Origin: Roseibium aggregatum IAM 12614
GTDB lineage: Bacteria > Pseudomonadota > Alphaproteobacteria > Rhizobiales > Stappiaceae
DNA: 64,000 nt
Direction of reading: 5' to 3'
NCBI RefSeq assembly: GCF_000168975.1
Contig: NZ_AAUW01000003.1
Coordinates: forward strand, 62,001-126,000
A program made the translations under genes and the position numbers. The notes below the pieces were generated by a model. It was not told the DNA's origin, searched no databases, and worked only from the letters and a program-made list of their open reading frames with translations. Shown in pieces: positions 55,458 through 63,693 of this stretch; position 1 is the stretch's first letter; every line of letters starts with the position of its first letter.

Positions 55458-55795
55458 TCTTCGGTCTCCTTGATAACGTTCATGACGAATGCGTCCAGCC
55501 TGTCGAGGCGAGCCTCCCAGATGGCACGCTGTTCATCGATCCATGTCCGCACCGGCTCCATAGCCTCCGGAACGATGGCACAGGTGCGTATGCGTCCGTC
55601 CTTGGCGGTGGTGATGAACCCCGCCTGCTCCAGCACGGACAGGTGCCGCATGACCGTGGGCAGTTTCAGACCGGTCGGTTCAGCAAGGTCCGTCACCCGC
55701 GCCGGGCCACTTGCGAGCCTTGTCAGCATGGCGCGGCGTGTCGGGTCGGACAACGCGTGGAACAACAGGGAGAGATCAGGATCATGCTTAGCCAT
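55454..55795 (-). CDS. ArsR-family transcriptional repressor
   Basis: 113 aa winged helix: LFHALSDPTRRAMLTRLASGPARVTDLAEPTGLKLPTVMRHLSVLEQAGFI is the ArsR core. No metal-binding cysteine pair is present, so it is likely one of the non-metal sensors that accompany SRPBCC proteins. Its start codon is inside an inverted repeat (55787-55804), pointing to autorepression. Confidence 0.88.
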   Translation of the reverse strand: MAKHDPDLSLLFHALSDPTRRAMLTRLASGPARVTDLAEPTGLKLPTVMRHLSVLEQAGFITTAKDGRIRTCAIVPEAMEPVRTWIDEQRAIWEARLDRLDAFVMNVIKETEE

Positions 55796-55804
55796 ATTGC
55801 TAAG
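55787..55804. promoter_or_regulatory. Candidate ArsR operator over its own start codon
   Basis: CTTAGC-N6-GCTAAG is a perfect inverted repeat, with the ATG (55793-55795, minus strand) in its spacer. A third GCTAAG half-site occurs about 45 bp further upstream, near 55849. Confidence 0.6.
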
Positions 55805-56000
55805 TATTGCGAAAGCCCTTGCAAGGGCAAGAGAAAACTTTGCTGATTGGCTAAGTTTTATCGTCCAGCGCTCTGGAGATCGAGGAAAACACTCTTAAAT
55901 TCAGATAGTTGGAATAGAGGTTCGGAAACTGCCTGTCAGGACGAAACTGACAAGAGATGCGCCGGCTTCCCACAGCGGACGCATTTCTTGCCTGTTATCC

Positions 56001-56777
56001 CTATAGCACCAACATGCGAAACGGCATCCACAGCCCCATGGCCATCATCATCAGGCTTTCGGTCAGTGAGACGAAGCCGAGCGGAACCGAGGAACTGCCG
56101 CCGACACAGGCGCATTTCAGCTCTCGCTTCTCCAGATAGACCGCCTTGAAAATACTGACAGCGCCGATCAGGCCGATGCCGAAGGCCACCGGGGCCGACA
56201 GCCAGACCAGCGCACCGGCCGTCATCAGAATACCGGCGAAGGCCTCGGCATAGGGATAGATCCTGGAATAGGGAACCCAGCGCCGGGCAAGCAGATCGTA
56301 GTTCAAGAACATGGTGGAGAAGCTCTCCACGTCCTGCAGCTTCTGGATCGCGAGGATCGTCATCGAAAGCGACACGAACCATTCCACCGCCCGCAAGGTG
56401 ACAGGCGTTCCATATTGATGCCAAGACAGGCCAAGGGCCAGAAGCAGGGCAACGGCAAAAATGGCGATCACAGGCCGGTAGGTCATGTCGCCGCGGTCCC
56501 CTTCAGGCGGATCGAGCTTGAAATAGACGCGCAGATCGTCATAGCCGTCAACCCGCGCATTACCGATGAAGGTTTGCGGTGTCGTCTCCACATCGTGTTT
56601 TTCCATGAAGGCGTCGGTCTCCTCACGTGTCGTGAGGTGATGATCTTCGACCTCATAGCCCTGCCGCTCCAGAAGGTCTTTCGACTTGAGACCATAAGGA
56701 CAGATATGCTTGGGCATGACCATTCGGTAAAGCCTGGCCGTTTTCCTATCCGTCTTTTGCGCGGCTGTGCCATTCAT
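56001..56777 (-). CDS. Glutaredoxin-MauE fusion membrane protein
   Basis: 258 aa. Residues about 15-85 form a glutaredoxin-like domain (RLYRMVMPKHICPYGLKSKDLLERQGYEVE, then TTPQTFIG) with one active-site Cys in ICPYG. Residues 95-258 are a MauE/DoxX-type four-helix membrane domain ending with a CAC motif (KRELKCACVGGSSSVPLGFV). MauE proteins help disulphide formation in the periplasm for methylamine dehydrogenase. The ATG at 56777 follows AAGGAG. It is monocistronic. Confidence 0.82.
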   Translation of the reverse strand: MNGTAAQKTDRKTARLYRMVMPKHICPYGLKSKDLLERQGYEVEDHHLTTREETDAFMEKHDVETTPQTFIGNARVDGYDDLRVYFKLDPPEGDRGDMTYRPVIAIFAVALLLALGLSWHQYGTPVTLRAVEWFVSLSMTILAIQKLQDVESFSTMFLNYDLLARRWVPYSRIYPYAEAFAGILMTAGALVWLSAPVAFGIGLIGAVSIFKAVYLEKRELKCACVGGSSSVPLGFVSLTESLMMMAMGLWMPFRMLVL

Positions 56778-56928
56778 GGGAAAAAGCTCCTTCATCCAAA
56801 AGGGTCTGACCGGATAAGCACCGTCCTTGTAAACAGGAGTCTAGACGCTCGAAGCAGCCTTCGCTCGCACCAGCCAGATGCAACAATCTGTGGGGCAAAC
56901 GCTGCAGGCGTAAGATAGTTGCCGGAAC

Positions 56929-58320
56929 TCAGGCTGCCCCTGGCTTCATCGCGCTTTCCAGCACGTCATACACCTGCCCATTGCTCATCTGGCTGACATT
57001 GAACCTCAGGAACCCGGTCATCGATTGCGAAACGCTGAAGACATTGCCGGGGGCCAGAACCACGTTCCGGCGCAGTGCCGCGCGGGCAATGGTGGCAGCG
57101 TCCTGGCCGGCGGGCAATCGGCACCAGAGGTAAAAACCGCCCTTTGGGCTGACCCAGGGCGTAATCCCGAGGGGCTCCAGCCTGGCGGCAACATCACGCC
57201 GCTTCTTTGCAAGGCGAACCCGCAACGCGTCCATGTGCTTGCGATAACTGCCGTCGCTCAGAACGCCATGGACCAGATCACTCGCGACCGGCCCCGGTCC
57301 GCCGAAATTGGTGGCCACCTGCAGGTCGACCAGCGCTTCGACCCAGTCCGCCCGCGCCGCGATATACCCGCAGCGCACGGAGGCAGACAGGGTCTTGGAG
57401 AAGCTGCCGATGCGGATAACCCGCTCCAGACCATCCAGAACGGCAAGGTTTGGCAGGGCTTCTGGCGCAAAGCCGCCGAAAATATCGTCCTCGATCACCA
57501 CCAGACCGTGGGCCGTCACGAGGTTCAGAACCTTGTGCGCGACCTGGGGCGAAATCGTCGCGCCTGTCGGATTGTGAAGGGCGGAATTGGTGATGTAGAG
57601 CTTGGGCTTGTACCGGTTGAGCGCTTCTTCGAAGAGCGAGGTATCCGGTCCGCTGCGCGTGAACGGCACACCGGCAACCTCCACCCTGTGCGCCTTCAGC
57701 AGAGCCTGAAAGTTGAAATAACAGGGGTCATCCACCAGCACCGTATCTCCCGGCCGCAGGAAGAACCGGCAGATCAGATCGATGGCCTGCGTTCCCGACG
57801 GCGTCAGCAAGACCTGGCCTGGGTTCACCTCAAGTCCTTCGTCCGAGAATTGCCGCGCCAGCAGGTGGCGCAGGTTCGCGGCGCCCCGCGTTTCTCCATA
57901 GTCGAACAGGTGGCCACCGCCCGTCCGCGCAAGCGCTCGCAAACCGCGCTGCAGGGCTTCGTTCGGCATCCAGTCCGCCGGCATCCAGCCGCAGCCGGGT
58001 TTCAGAACATCCGGCCCGGCATCAAGCGATTGGCGCGACACCCAGAACGGGTCGATCTCCCGGTCTAGCTGCGGCCCGACCTCGGCAACCGAGAACGGCC
58101 GGGCGGCGTCGGCAACGAAAAATCCGGAACCGCGGCGGGCATAGATGATGCCTTCGGCAGCCAGCCGGTCATAGGCGGTCACCACGGTGGACGGCGACAC
58201 GCGCATGGTGGCGGCGAACCCACGGATGGACGGCAGTTTTTCGCCAGGCTCCAGCGCCCGGCTGGCGATCTTGCGCTTGACGGCTTCCATCACCGTGGCC
58301 GTTCGCGTGTCCTGTTCCAT
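56929..58320 (-). CDS. MocR-type (GntR/aminotransferase) regulator
   Basis: 463 aa. The N-terminal GntR helix-turn-helix (GEKLPSIRGFAATMRVSPSTVVTAYDRLAAEGIIYARRGSGFFV) is linked to a fold-type I aminotransferase domain with the PLP lysine in IGSFSKTLSAS and SNSALHNPTGA-like substrate motifs (ITNSALHNPTGATIS). MocR proteins are PLP-dependent regulators. It is divergent from an EamA transporter gene, a common MocR target. Confidence 0.9.
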   Translation of the reverse strand: MEQDTRTATVMEAVKRKIASRALEPGEKLPSIRGFAATMRVSPSTVVTAYDRLAAEGIIYARRGSGFFVADAARPFSVAEVGPQLDREIDPFWVSRQSLDAGPDVLKPGCGWMPADWMPNEALQRGLRALARTGGGHLFDYGETRGAANLRHLLARQFSDEGLEVNPGQVLLTPSGTQAIDLICRFFLRPGDTVLVDDPCYFNFQALLKAHRVEVAGVPFTRSGPDTSLFEEALNRYKPKLYITNSALHNPTGATISPQVAHKVLNLVTAHGLVVIEDDIFGGFAPEALPNLAVLDGLERVIRIGSFSKTLSASVRCGYIAARADWVEALVDLQVATNFGGPGPVASDLVHGVLSDGSYRKHMDALRVRLAKKRRDVAARLEPLGITPWVSPKGGFYLWCRLPAGQDAATIARAALRRNVVLAPGNVFSVSQSMTGFLRFNVSQMSNGQVYDVLESAMKPGAA

Positions 58321-58337
58321 GGGTTAATCCGCTAAAG

Positions 58338-58385
58338 TGTATGGCAAGTGTAAGCAGTACAGTTTTTATGAATTGTATTGCACTG
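58338..58385. promoter_or_regulatory. Candidate MocR direct-repeat operator
   Basis: TGTATGGCAAGTG (58338-58350) and TGTATTGCACTG (58374-58385) are similar direct repeats 36 bp apart in the divergent promoter. MocR regulators usually bind direct repeats; the alignment here is approximate. Confidence 0.45.
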
Positions 58386-58481
58386 TCACTGTCCTGACCA
58401 GCCCTGCCCGACTAATCCTGAACCTGCAACGTGTTCCGCCAAACGGGAACACTCAAAGGCAAGACAGCAGAAAGACCAGAC

Positions 58482-59342
58482 ATGCAGGCATCGATGGCAG
58501 GATGGGGCAGCGGGCTCCTGGGCGTTCTCATCTTCAGCGGCTCACTGCCGGCGACGCGGGTTGCGCTCGGCGGCTTCAGCCCGCTGTTTCTGACATCCGC
58601 CCGGGCTGTGGTCGCAGCCTTTCTCGGCATGGCTGTCCTGCTGCTTCTTCGGCAGGCGCGGCCGCAGCGGAGCGATCTGACCTCGCTGCTGATCGTCGCT
58701 CTTGGCGTCGTCGTCGGCTTTCCGTTGCTGACGGCCCTCGCCTTGCAGCATGTTACCGCCGCCCATTCGATTGTCTTCATCGGCCTCCTGCCCCTTGCGA
58801 CCGCCCTTTTCGGCCTGCTGCGCGGAATGGAAAGGCCGAGGCCACTCTTCTGGGTGTTTTCCTGCACCGGCAGCGCCGCCGTTGCCGCCTACGCACTGTC
58901 GCAAGGGGCCGATCTTTCCTTCAAGGGGGATCTCCTGATGCTGGCGGCGGTCATCGTCTGCGGCTTCGGCTATGCGGAAGGTGGCGTGCTGTCCCGCCGC
59001 CTTGGCGGCTGGCAGGTCATCTCCTGGGCGCTGGCCCTTTCGCTTCCCGTCATGGGCACGCTCGCGCTGATCACATGGCCGGACAGTTGGACAGGCATTG
59101 ATACCGCCGCCTGGGCCGGGCTCGGCTATGTCTCGGTTTTCTCGATGCTCGTCGGCTTCATCTTCTGGTACAGAGGCCTTGCCATCGGCGGCATTGCCAG
59201 TGTCGGCCAATTGCAGTTGCTGCAACCCTTTTTCGGCCTGATGCTGGCCGGCCTGCTGCTGCATGAACCGGTGTCCTCCACCATGATCCTCGTCACCACT
59301 CTGGTTGTCGGCTGCGTTGCCGGAGCCAAGCGCTTCGCATGA
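58482..59342 (+). CDS. EamA-family (DMT) transporter
   Basis: 286 aa with about ten transmembrane helices in two EamA halves (LGVLIFSGSLPATRVALGGFSPLFLTSARA; GLGYVSVFSMLVGFIFWYRGLAIGGIASVGQLQLLQPFFGLMLAGLLLHE). This is a drug/metabolite exporter of the inner membrane. ATG 58482 is chosen over a TTG 17 codons upstream. The adjacent divergent MocR regulator probably sets its expression; the substrate may be an amino acid or amine related to PLP chemistry (inference). Confidence 0.87.
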   Translation: MQASMAGWGSGLLGVLIFSGSLPATRVALGGFSPLFLTSARAVVAAFLGMAVLLLLRQARPQRSDLTSLLIVALGVVVGFPLLTALALQHVTAAHSIVFIGLLPLATALFGLLRGMERPRPLFWVFSCTGSAAVAAYALSQGADLSFKGDLLMLAAVIVCGFGYAEGGVLSRRLGGWQVISWALALSLPVMGTLALITWPDSWTGIDTAAWAGLGYVSVFSMLVGFIFWYRGLAIGGIASVGQLQLLQPFFGLMLAGLLLHEPVSSTMILVTTLVVGCVAGAKRFA

Positions 59343-59507
59343 GCCCAGCCCTTGTCCAGCCCGCCCCCTCACCGCAAGTCCGCCTTGCCTCCCCGGATTT
59401 TGCTTCCGCCGTCCGGGGAAATTTGCAATATGGTTCCGCTGCGTGAAATGACCTCCAGCAGGGCGCGCCGGCAGATTTCGGCTGAATTGACTTAAAGGAT
59501 AAAAGAC

Positions 59508-59942
59508 ATGGGTTTCTTTGATTTCGTGAAGGATGCGGGCAAGAAGCTGTTTGGCGACGACGATGCGCCGGAAGCAAGTGCGGAAGCCATCGAAAAGGAA
59601 GTTGCCGATCTCGGTCTCGACGGCGACGTCAAGGTTGAAGTCAGCGGCGACACCGTCAGGATCGCAGGCGCGGCCCCCAGCCAGGAAGCCCGTGAAAAAC
59701 TGATCCTTGCCGCCGGCAACGTGCTCGGCATTTCCAAGGTCGAGGAAGAAATAACGGTCGAGAGCAGCGAACCGGAAGCCAAATTTCACACGGTGGTCAA
59801 GGGCGACACACTCTGGAAGGTCGCCGAAACGGTCTACGGCAACGGCGCCAAGTACCAGGCAATCTTCGAAGCCAACAAGCCGATGCTGTCCGACCCGGAC
59901 AAGATCTATCCGGGTCAGGTCCTGCGGATACCCGCACTGTAA
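59508..59942 (+). CDS. kbp: Kbp-like BON-LysM protein
   Basis: 144 aa, cytoplasmic in appearance. A BON domain (DVKVEVSGDTVRIAGAAPSQEAREK) is followed by a LysM domain (KFHTVVKGDTLWKVAETVYGNGAKYQAIFEANKPML, ending YPGQVLRIPAL). The order and size match the E. coli K+-binding protein Kbp (YgaU), which senses cytoplasmic K+. The start follows a weak AAAGGA 9-14 bp upstream. It is a single gene with a strong hairpin after it. Confidence 0.88.
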   Translation: MGFFDFVKDAGKKLFGDDDAPEASAEAIEKEVADLGLDGDVKVEVSGDTVRIAGAAPSQEAREKLILAAGNVLGISKVEEEITVESSEPEAKFHTVVKGDTLWKVAETVYGNGAKYQAIFEANKPMLSDPDKIYPGQVLRIPAL

Positions 59943-59954
59943 GATCGCGTTTCG

Positions 59955-59987
59955 GCAAGCCACGGCTCACCCGTGGCTTGCCTCCTC
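59955..59987 (+). terminator. Rho-independent terminator-like hairpin after kbp
   Basis: A perfect 12-bp stem GGCAAGCCACGG/CCGTGGCTTGCC (59955-59966 with 59972-59983) around a 5-base loop, followed by tcctctt, which is a weak T-tract. Confidence 0.7.
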
Positions 59988-60270
59988 TTCCGGCTAACAC
60001 CCGTTGCGCTCCATGTCCGCCCGCAGGGCCGGCATCGCTCAGACCCTCTGCCCCAGATACATGTTCCGAGACGCTCAGCCCCATGGTTCTGAGGGAAGCG
60101 TTGCATCTGCTCCCGAGACTTTTCCCCTTTCCACACGGCGGCACAAAACTGCCGGATAGAAATTTGAGTATTTTTTTCAAGTTTTTTACAAACCAACCTC
60201 GACACCACCCGTAGAAATATGATTATAAAGCTCAAGTTTTCTCATTTGACGGATTTGGGGCGGTTTTCGG
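59988..60270. other. Intergenic region, no gene seen
   Basis: It contains the promoter for the ABC importer operon. The part 60145-60245 is AT-rich (gagtatttttttcaag). I see no gene. Confidence 0.45.
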
Positions 60271-61209
60271 ATGGTGCGCCGGCTGAGCCACAGGCTTGTC
60301 CAATCGGTAATACTGCTGTTCCTGGTGTCCATTGCCGGCTTCGCCCTGTTGCGCCTGTTGCCGGGAGATTTTGCCGAGGTACTGCTGCTGTCCCAGATGG
60401 ACGGCACCCTGCCAGATGCGGCTGCGGTTGAGAGATTTTCAGCCGAAAACGGCTTTGACGATCCCCTTCCCGTTCAATATCTGCACTGGCTTGGCAATGT
60501 GCTTACCGGGGATCTCGGCACTTCCTTCGTCACGGGAGAAAGTGTTTCTGGCGACATCCTGCTGCGGATACGCCAGTCGCTGATCCTGGCTTTGCTGTCG
60601 ATCGGCCTTGCCTTGGTCCTTGCTGTACCAATCGGCTGTTTCTGTGCCTATCACGCCGGAGGTCTTGCTGATCGCCTTTTGGCGGCGGCAAGCGTTGCCG
60701 GCCTGTCCATTCCCAATTTCTGGTACGCGCTGCTATTGGCGCTTCTGTTCTCGCTCACGCTCGGCTGGCTGCCGAGCTCGGGCCACGGCACGCTTGCCCA
60801 TGCCGTGTTGCCGACACTGGTGATTGCGACCACCATGACCGGCGTGATAGCGCGCTTTGTTCGTGCCCGGCTTTTGGACGAGTTTCACCATGCCTACATC
60901 CGCACGGCCAAGGCCAAGGGCCTGAGCCAAACGCGGATCCTGCTGCATCACGCCCTGCCCAACATCCTGCCCTCGCTCCTGACGCTCACCGGGCTGCAAT
61001 TCGCCCGCGCCTTTGACGGCATGATCATCGTTGAAACGATCTTTGCCTGGCCGGGCATCGGCAGCCTGCTGGTCGCCTCGCTGCTCAACCGCGATTACCC
61101 GTTGATCCAGGTCTGTTTCCTGGTGATCGCCTGTGGCTACATCATCATCAACCTCCTGGTCGATTACCTGGTGACGCTGGCCGATCCGCGCATTCAGGAG
61201 GCAATCTGA
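60271..61209 (+). CDS. ABC transporter permease, peptide/nickel (DppB/OppB) type
   Basis: 312 aa. Six transmembrane helices; LLRLLPGDFAEVLL near the N-terminus and the EAA-like loop YIRTAKAKGLSQTRILLHHALPNILPSLLT are the family marks. It forms the channel with the next permease. The ATG codon is 60271. No ATP-binding gene lies in this window; it is probably downstream of the right edge or supplied elsewhere. Confidence 0.92.
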   Translation: MVRRLSHRLVQSVILLFLVSIAGFALLRLLPGDFAEVLLLSQMDGTLPDAAAVERFSAENGFDDPLPVQYLHWLGNVLTGDLGTSFVTGESVSGDILLRIRQSLILALLSIGLALVLAVPIGCFCAYHAGGLADRLLAAASVAGLSIPNFWYALLLALLFSLTLGWLPSSGHGTLAHAVLPTLVIATTMTGVIARFVRARLLDEFHHAYIRTAKAKGLSQTRILLHHALPNILPSLLTLTGLQFARAFDGMIIVETIFAWPGIGSLLVASLLNRDYPLIQVCFLVIACGYIIINLLVDYLVTLADPRIQEAI

Positions 61210-62088
61210 ATGGCAAGAGCCCACAGCCTGTTTCGGCCCAAACCTGACGCACAGCGCCGGCAAACGCGTGCCGGGTTGCTGGCCTGTCTCATTCTGATGA
61301 TCGTGCTGGCACCGCTCGCAGCGCCCTACCCGCCAGACCAGATCGACATCCTGAACCGTCTTGTACCTCCTGGCTGGCCGCACCTTCTGGGCACCGACCA
61401 GATGGGCCGCGACGTCTTTTCCCGCCTGCTTTACGCCGGCAGACTCACCACAGGTGCAGCCCTGCTGGTGGTGCTGGCCTCCGCCCTCACCGGTACGCTG
61501 CTTGGCTGCGTCTGCGGCTATCTGGGCGGCTGGCCGGATCAGCTGTTGATGCGCTTCTGCGAGGGGCTTTCCGTGCTGCCCGCATTGGCGATTGCCATGA
61601 TTATCGCCGGTGTCATGGGCCTTGGACTTGCCGTCGTGCTCCTGGCGCTCACCGCCGTCCACTGGACGGAATACGCCCGGCTGGTGCGCAACATGATCCT
61701 GGTGGAACGGGCGAAGCTCTACGTCCAGGCGGCAGAGGCTCTCGGATCGTCCCGCAGACGCATCGTCCACCGCCATCTTCTGCCGAACATCGCGGCGCCT
61801 CTCCTGACCATGGCCGCCTATTCGCTCTCCTGGGTCATCCTCGCCTTTGCAGGGCTCAGCTTTCTGGGCCTTGGCGTGGAACCCGGAACAGCCGAATGGG
61901 GCCGGATGATCGCCGATGCGCGCAACCACATGCGCAGTCATCCGCATCTTGTCCTCGCACCGGGCCTGACGATCACCGCCTTCGTCATGCTGGTGAACCT
62001 GCTTGGCGACGGCATCGGCGACCGGATGCGCTCCCGGCACACCAATCTTTTGACCCTTCGAAAAACAATCTTCAAACCAAGGAGTTGA
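61210..62088 (+). CDS. ABC transporter permease, peptide/nickel (DppC/OppC) type
   Basis: 292 aa. An N-terminal charged stretch precedes helix 1. LLGTDQMGRDVFSRLLYAGR is the OppC signature, and the EAA loop is YVQAAEALGSSRRRIVHRHLLPNIAAPLL. The start immediately follows the stop codon of the first permease, so the two are translated together. Confidence 0.92.
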   Translation: MARAHSLFRPKPDAQRRQTRAGLLACLILMIVLAPLAAPYPPDQIDILNRLVPPGWPHLLGTDQMGRDVFSRLLYAGRLTTGAALLVVLASALTGTLLGCVCGYLGGWPDQLLMRFCEGLSVLPALAIAMIIAGVMGLGLAVVLLALTAVHWTEYARLVRNMILVERAKLYVQAAEALGSSRRRIVHRHLLPNIAAPLLTMAAYSLSWVILAFAGLSFLGLGVEPGTAEWGRMIADARNHMRSHPHLVLAPGLTITAFVMLVNLLGDGIGDRMRSRHTNLLTLRKTIFKPRS

Positions 62089-62093
62089 TCCTC

Positions 62094-63635
62094 ATGATAT
62101 CCCGCAGAACCCTGGGCCGACTTGCCGTTTCCGTGGCTACGGCCGCCATGCTGGCCCTGCCGCACATGCCAGCGCAGGCCGAAGGCAGTTCAACGCTGAC
62201 CGTTGCCACCATGTGGGAAGCCCTGCCGCTGTCGATGAAACCGCGCCGCAGCCGCTTTTTCAACGAAAGCGAGATTCTGGACACTCTGGTAAAGCTCGAT
62301 TTCGACATGAAACTGGTTCCGGGTCTTGCCACCTCCTGGGAGCGCGTTTCTCCCAACGTCTGGCGCTTCCAGCTGCGCGAGGGCGTCACCTTCCATGACG
62401 GCAGCACTTTCGACGCGGAAGCCGCCAAGTTCTCGCTGGAACGCGTGATCGCGCTCCTGCCCTATGCCTCGGACCTTCTCAACATCAAGGAAATCCGGGC
62501 TGTTTCCGGCACTGAACTGGAAATCGAAACCAACGAGCCTTTCACTGCCCTGCCCAACCAGCTGACCGACGCCATCACCGTCATCTACGGCAAGGCCTCG
62601 TTCGATGAGAACGGCGAGTTCGTGAAGCCGGTCGGCACCGGCCCCTGGGTGTTCAAGGATTACCAGAAGCATGACCGCACCACTGTTGTGCGCAACGATG
62701 CCTACTGGGGCGAAGCGCCCAAGCTGGAAGAAATCGTCTACCGCTATATTCCCGACCACAATGCCCGCGCGCTGGCGCTGGAAACCGGCGAGGTCGACTT
62801 CGTCGTCCACCTGTTGCCTTCCGATGTGGAACGCATGAAGGCCGACGAGAAATTCGAAGTCTATGCCGAGCCGAGCGCCGGTCTCTACTACGGTGCTTTC
62901 AATGCCGGTGAGAACAGCGTGCTGCATGATCCGAAGGTTCGCCAGGCAGTGAACCTGCTGGTTGACCGCGAGATCCTGGTCAAGGGTGCGCTCGACGGCA
63001 TCGGCAAGCCGGCCTGGACCTTCTTCCCGCCGGAATTTCCCTGGGCCGCACCAGAGCTTTCTGCCTATTCCTTCAACCCGGAAAAAGCCGCCGAGCTTCT
63101 GACCGAGGCCGGATACGAGAAAGACGGCACCACCTGGCAGAAGGACGGCGAGCCGCTGAGCCTGCGTATCCTCAGCTATTCCAGCCGCGCCGAAATGGCC
63201 CCGATCAGTGAAACCATGGCAGCGCTGCTGCAGCAGCAGGGTATTTCCACCAAGCTGGAAATGTACACTTGGGAAGGCATGCTCGATCTCGTCAAGCAGA
63301 GTGATTATGACGTTTCCGTCGTCTTCTGGACACCGGAAATGACCGGCCACCCGGACCTGCACCTGAAGTCGCAGTTCCATTCCAAGGCGGGCCTCAACTA
63401 CCAGAACTGGGCCAATCCGGAATTCGACGCCCTGGTCGACAAGGGCCGGACGCTGGAAGAAGGCCCGGAAGCGCTGGAAACCTATGCCAAGGCACAGGAA
63501 ATCCTGCAGACGGATGCACCGATCATCCCGCTGGTTCACAAGATCTACGTGGCCGCGTCCAAGACCGGCGTCAGCGGCTACAAGGTCCACCCGTCCGGCT
63601 TCTTCTACAATTTCAAGGCAGTCAGCAAACAGTAA
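62094..63635 (+). CDS. Extracellular solute-binding protein, family 5 (peptide/nickel type)
   Basis: 513 aa with a signal peptide (RRTLGRLAVSVATAAMLALPHMPAQA), so it is periplasmic. SBP_bac_5 features include NVWRFQLREGVTFHDGSTFDAEAAKFSLERV, GTGPWVF, VRNDAYWG and RQAVNLLVDREILVKG. It should deliver ligand to the two permeases just upstream. The C-terminal APIIPLVHKI is typical. ATG 62094 after AAGGAG is chosen; the longer frame runs through the permease gene. The ligand is unknown. The order permease-permease-SBP is not the usual SBP-first order. Confidence 0.93.
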   Translation: MISRRTLGRLAVSVATAAMLALPHMPAQAEGSSTLTVATMWEALPLSMKPRRSRFFNESEILDTLVKLDFDMKLVPGLATSWERVSPNVWRFQLREGVTFHDGSTFDAEAAKFSLERVIALLPYASDLLNIKEIRAVSGTELEIETNEPFTALPNQLTDAITVIYGKASFDENGEFVKPVGTGPWVFKDYQKHDRTTVVRNDAYWGEAPKLEEIVYRYIPDHNARALALETGEVDFVVHLLPSDVERMKADEKFEVYAEPSAGLYYGAFNAGENSVLHDPKVRQAVNLLVDREILVKGALDGIGKPAWTFFPPEFPWAAPELSAYSFNPEKAAELLTEAGYEKDGTTWQKDGEPLSLRILSYSSRAEMAPISETMAALLQQQGISTKLEMYTWEGMLDLVKQSDYDVSVVFWTPEMTGHPDLHLKSQFHSKAGLNYQNWANPEFDALVDKGRTLEEGPEALETYAKAQEILQTDAPIIPLVHKIYVAASKTGVSGYKVHPSGFFYNFKAVSKQ

Positions 63636-63649
63636 CAGCCCAAGCTCAG

Positions 63650-63672
63650 CCCGGGCGGCTTCGCCGCCCGGG
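63650..63672 (+). promoter_or_regulatory. Intercistronic stabilising hairpin
   Basis: cccgggcggc-ttc-gccgcccggg, a perfect 10-bp G+C stem with a 3-base loop, starts 15 bp after the binding-protein stop codon and 22 bp before the next start. No T-run follows, so it is more likely to protect the SBP message than to terminate transcription. Confidence 0.65.
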
Positions 63673-63693
63673 ATCGTTCGAATGGAGAGCCCA

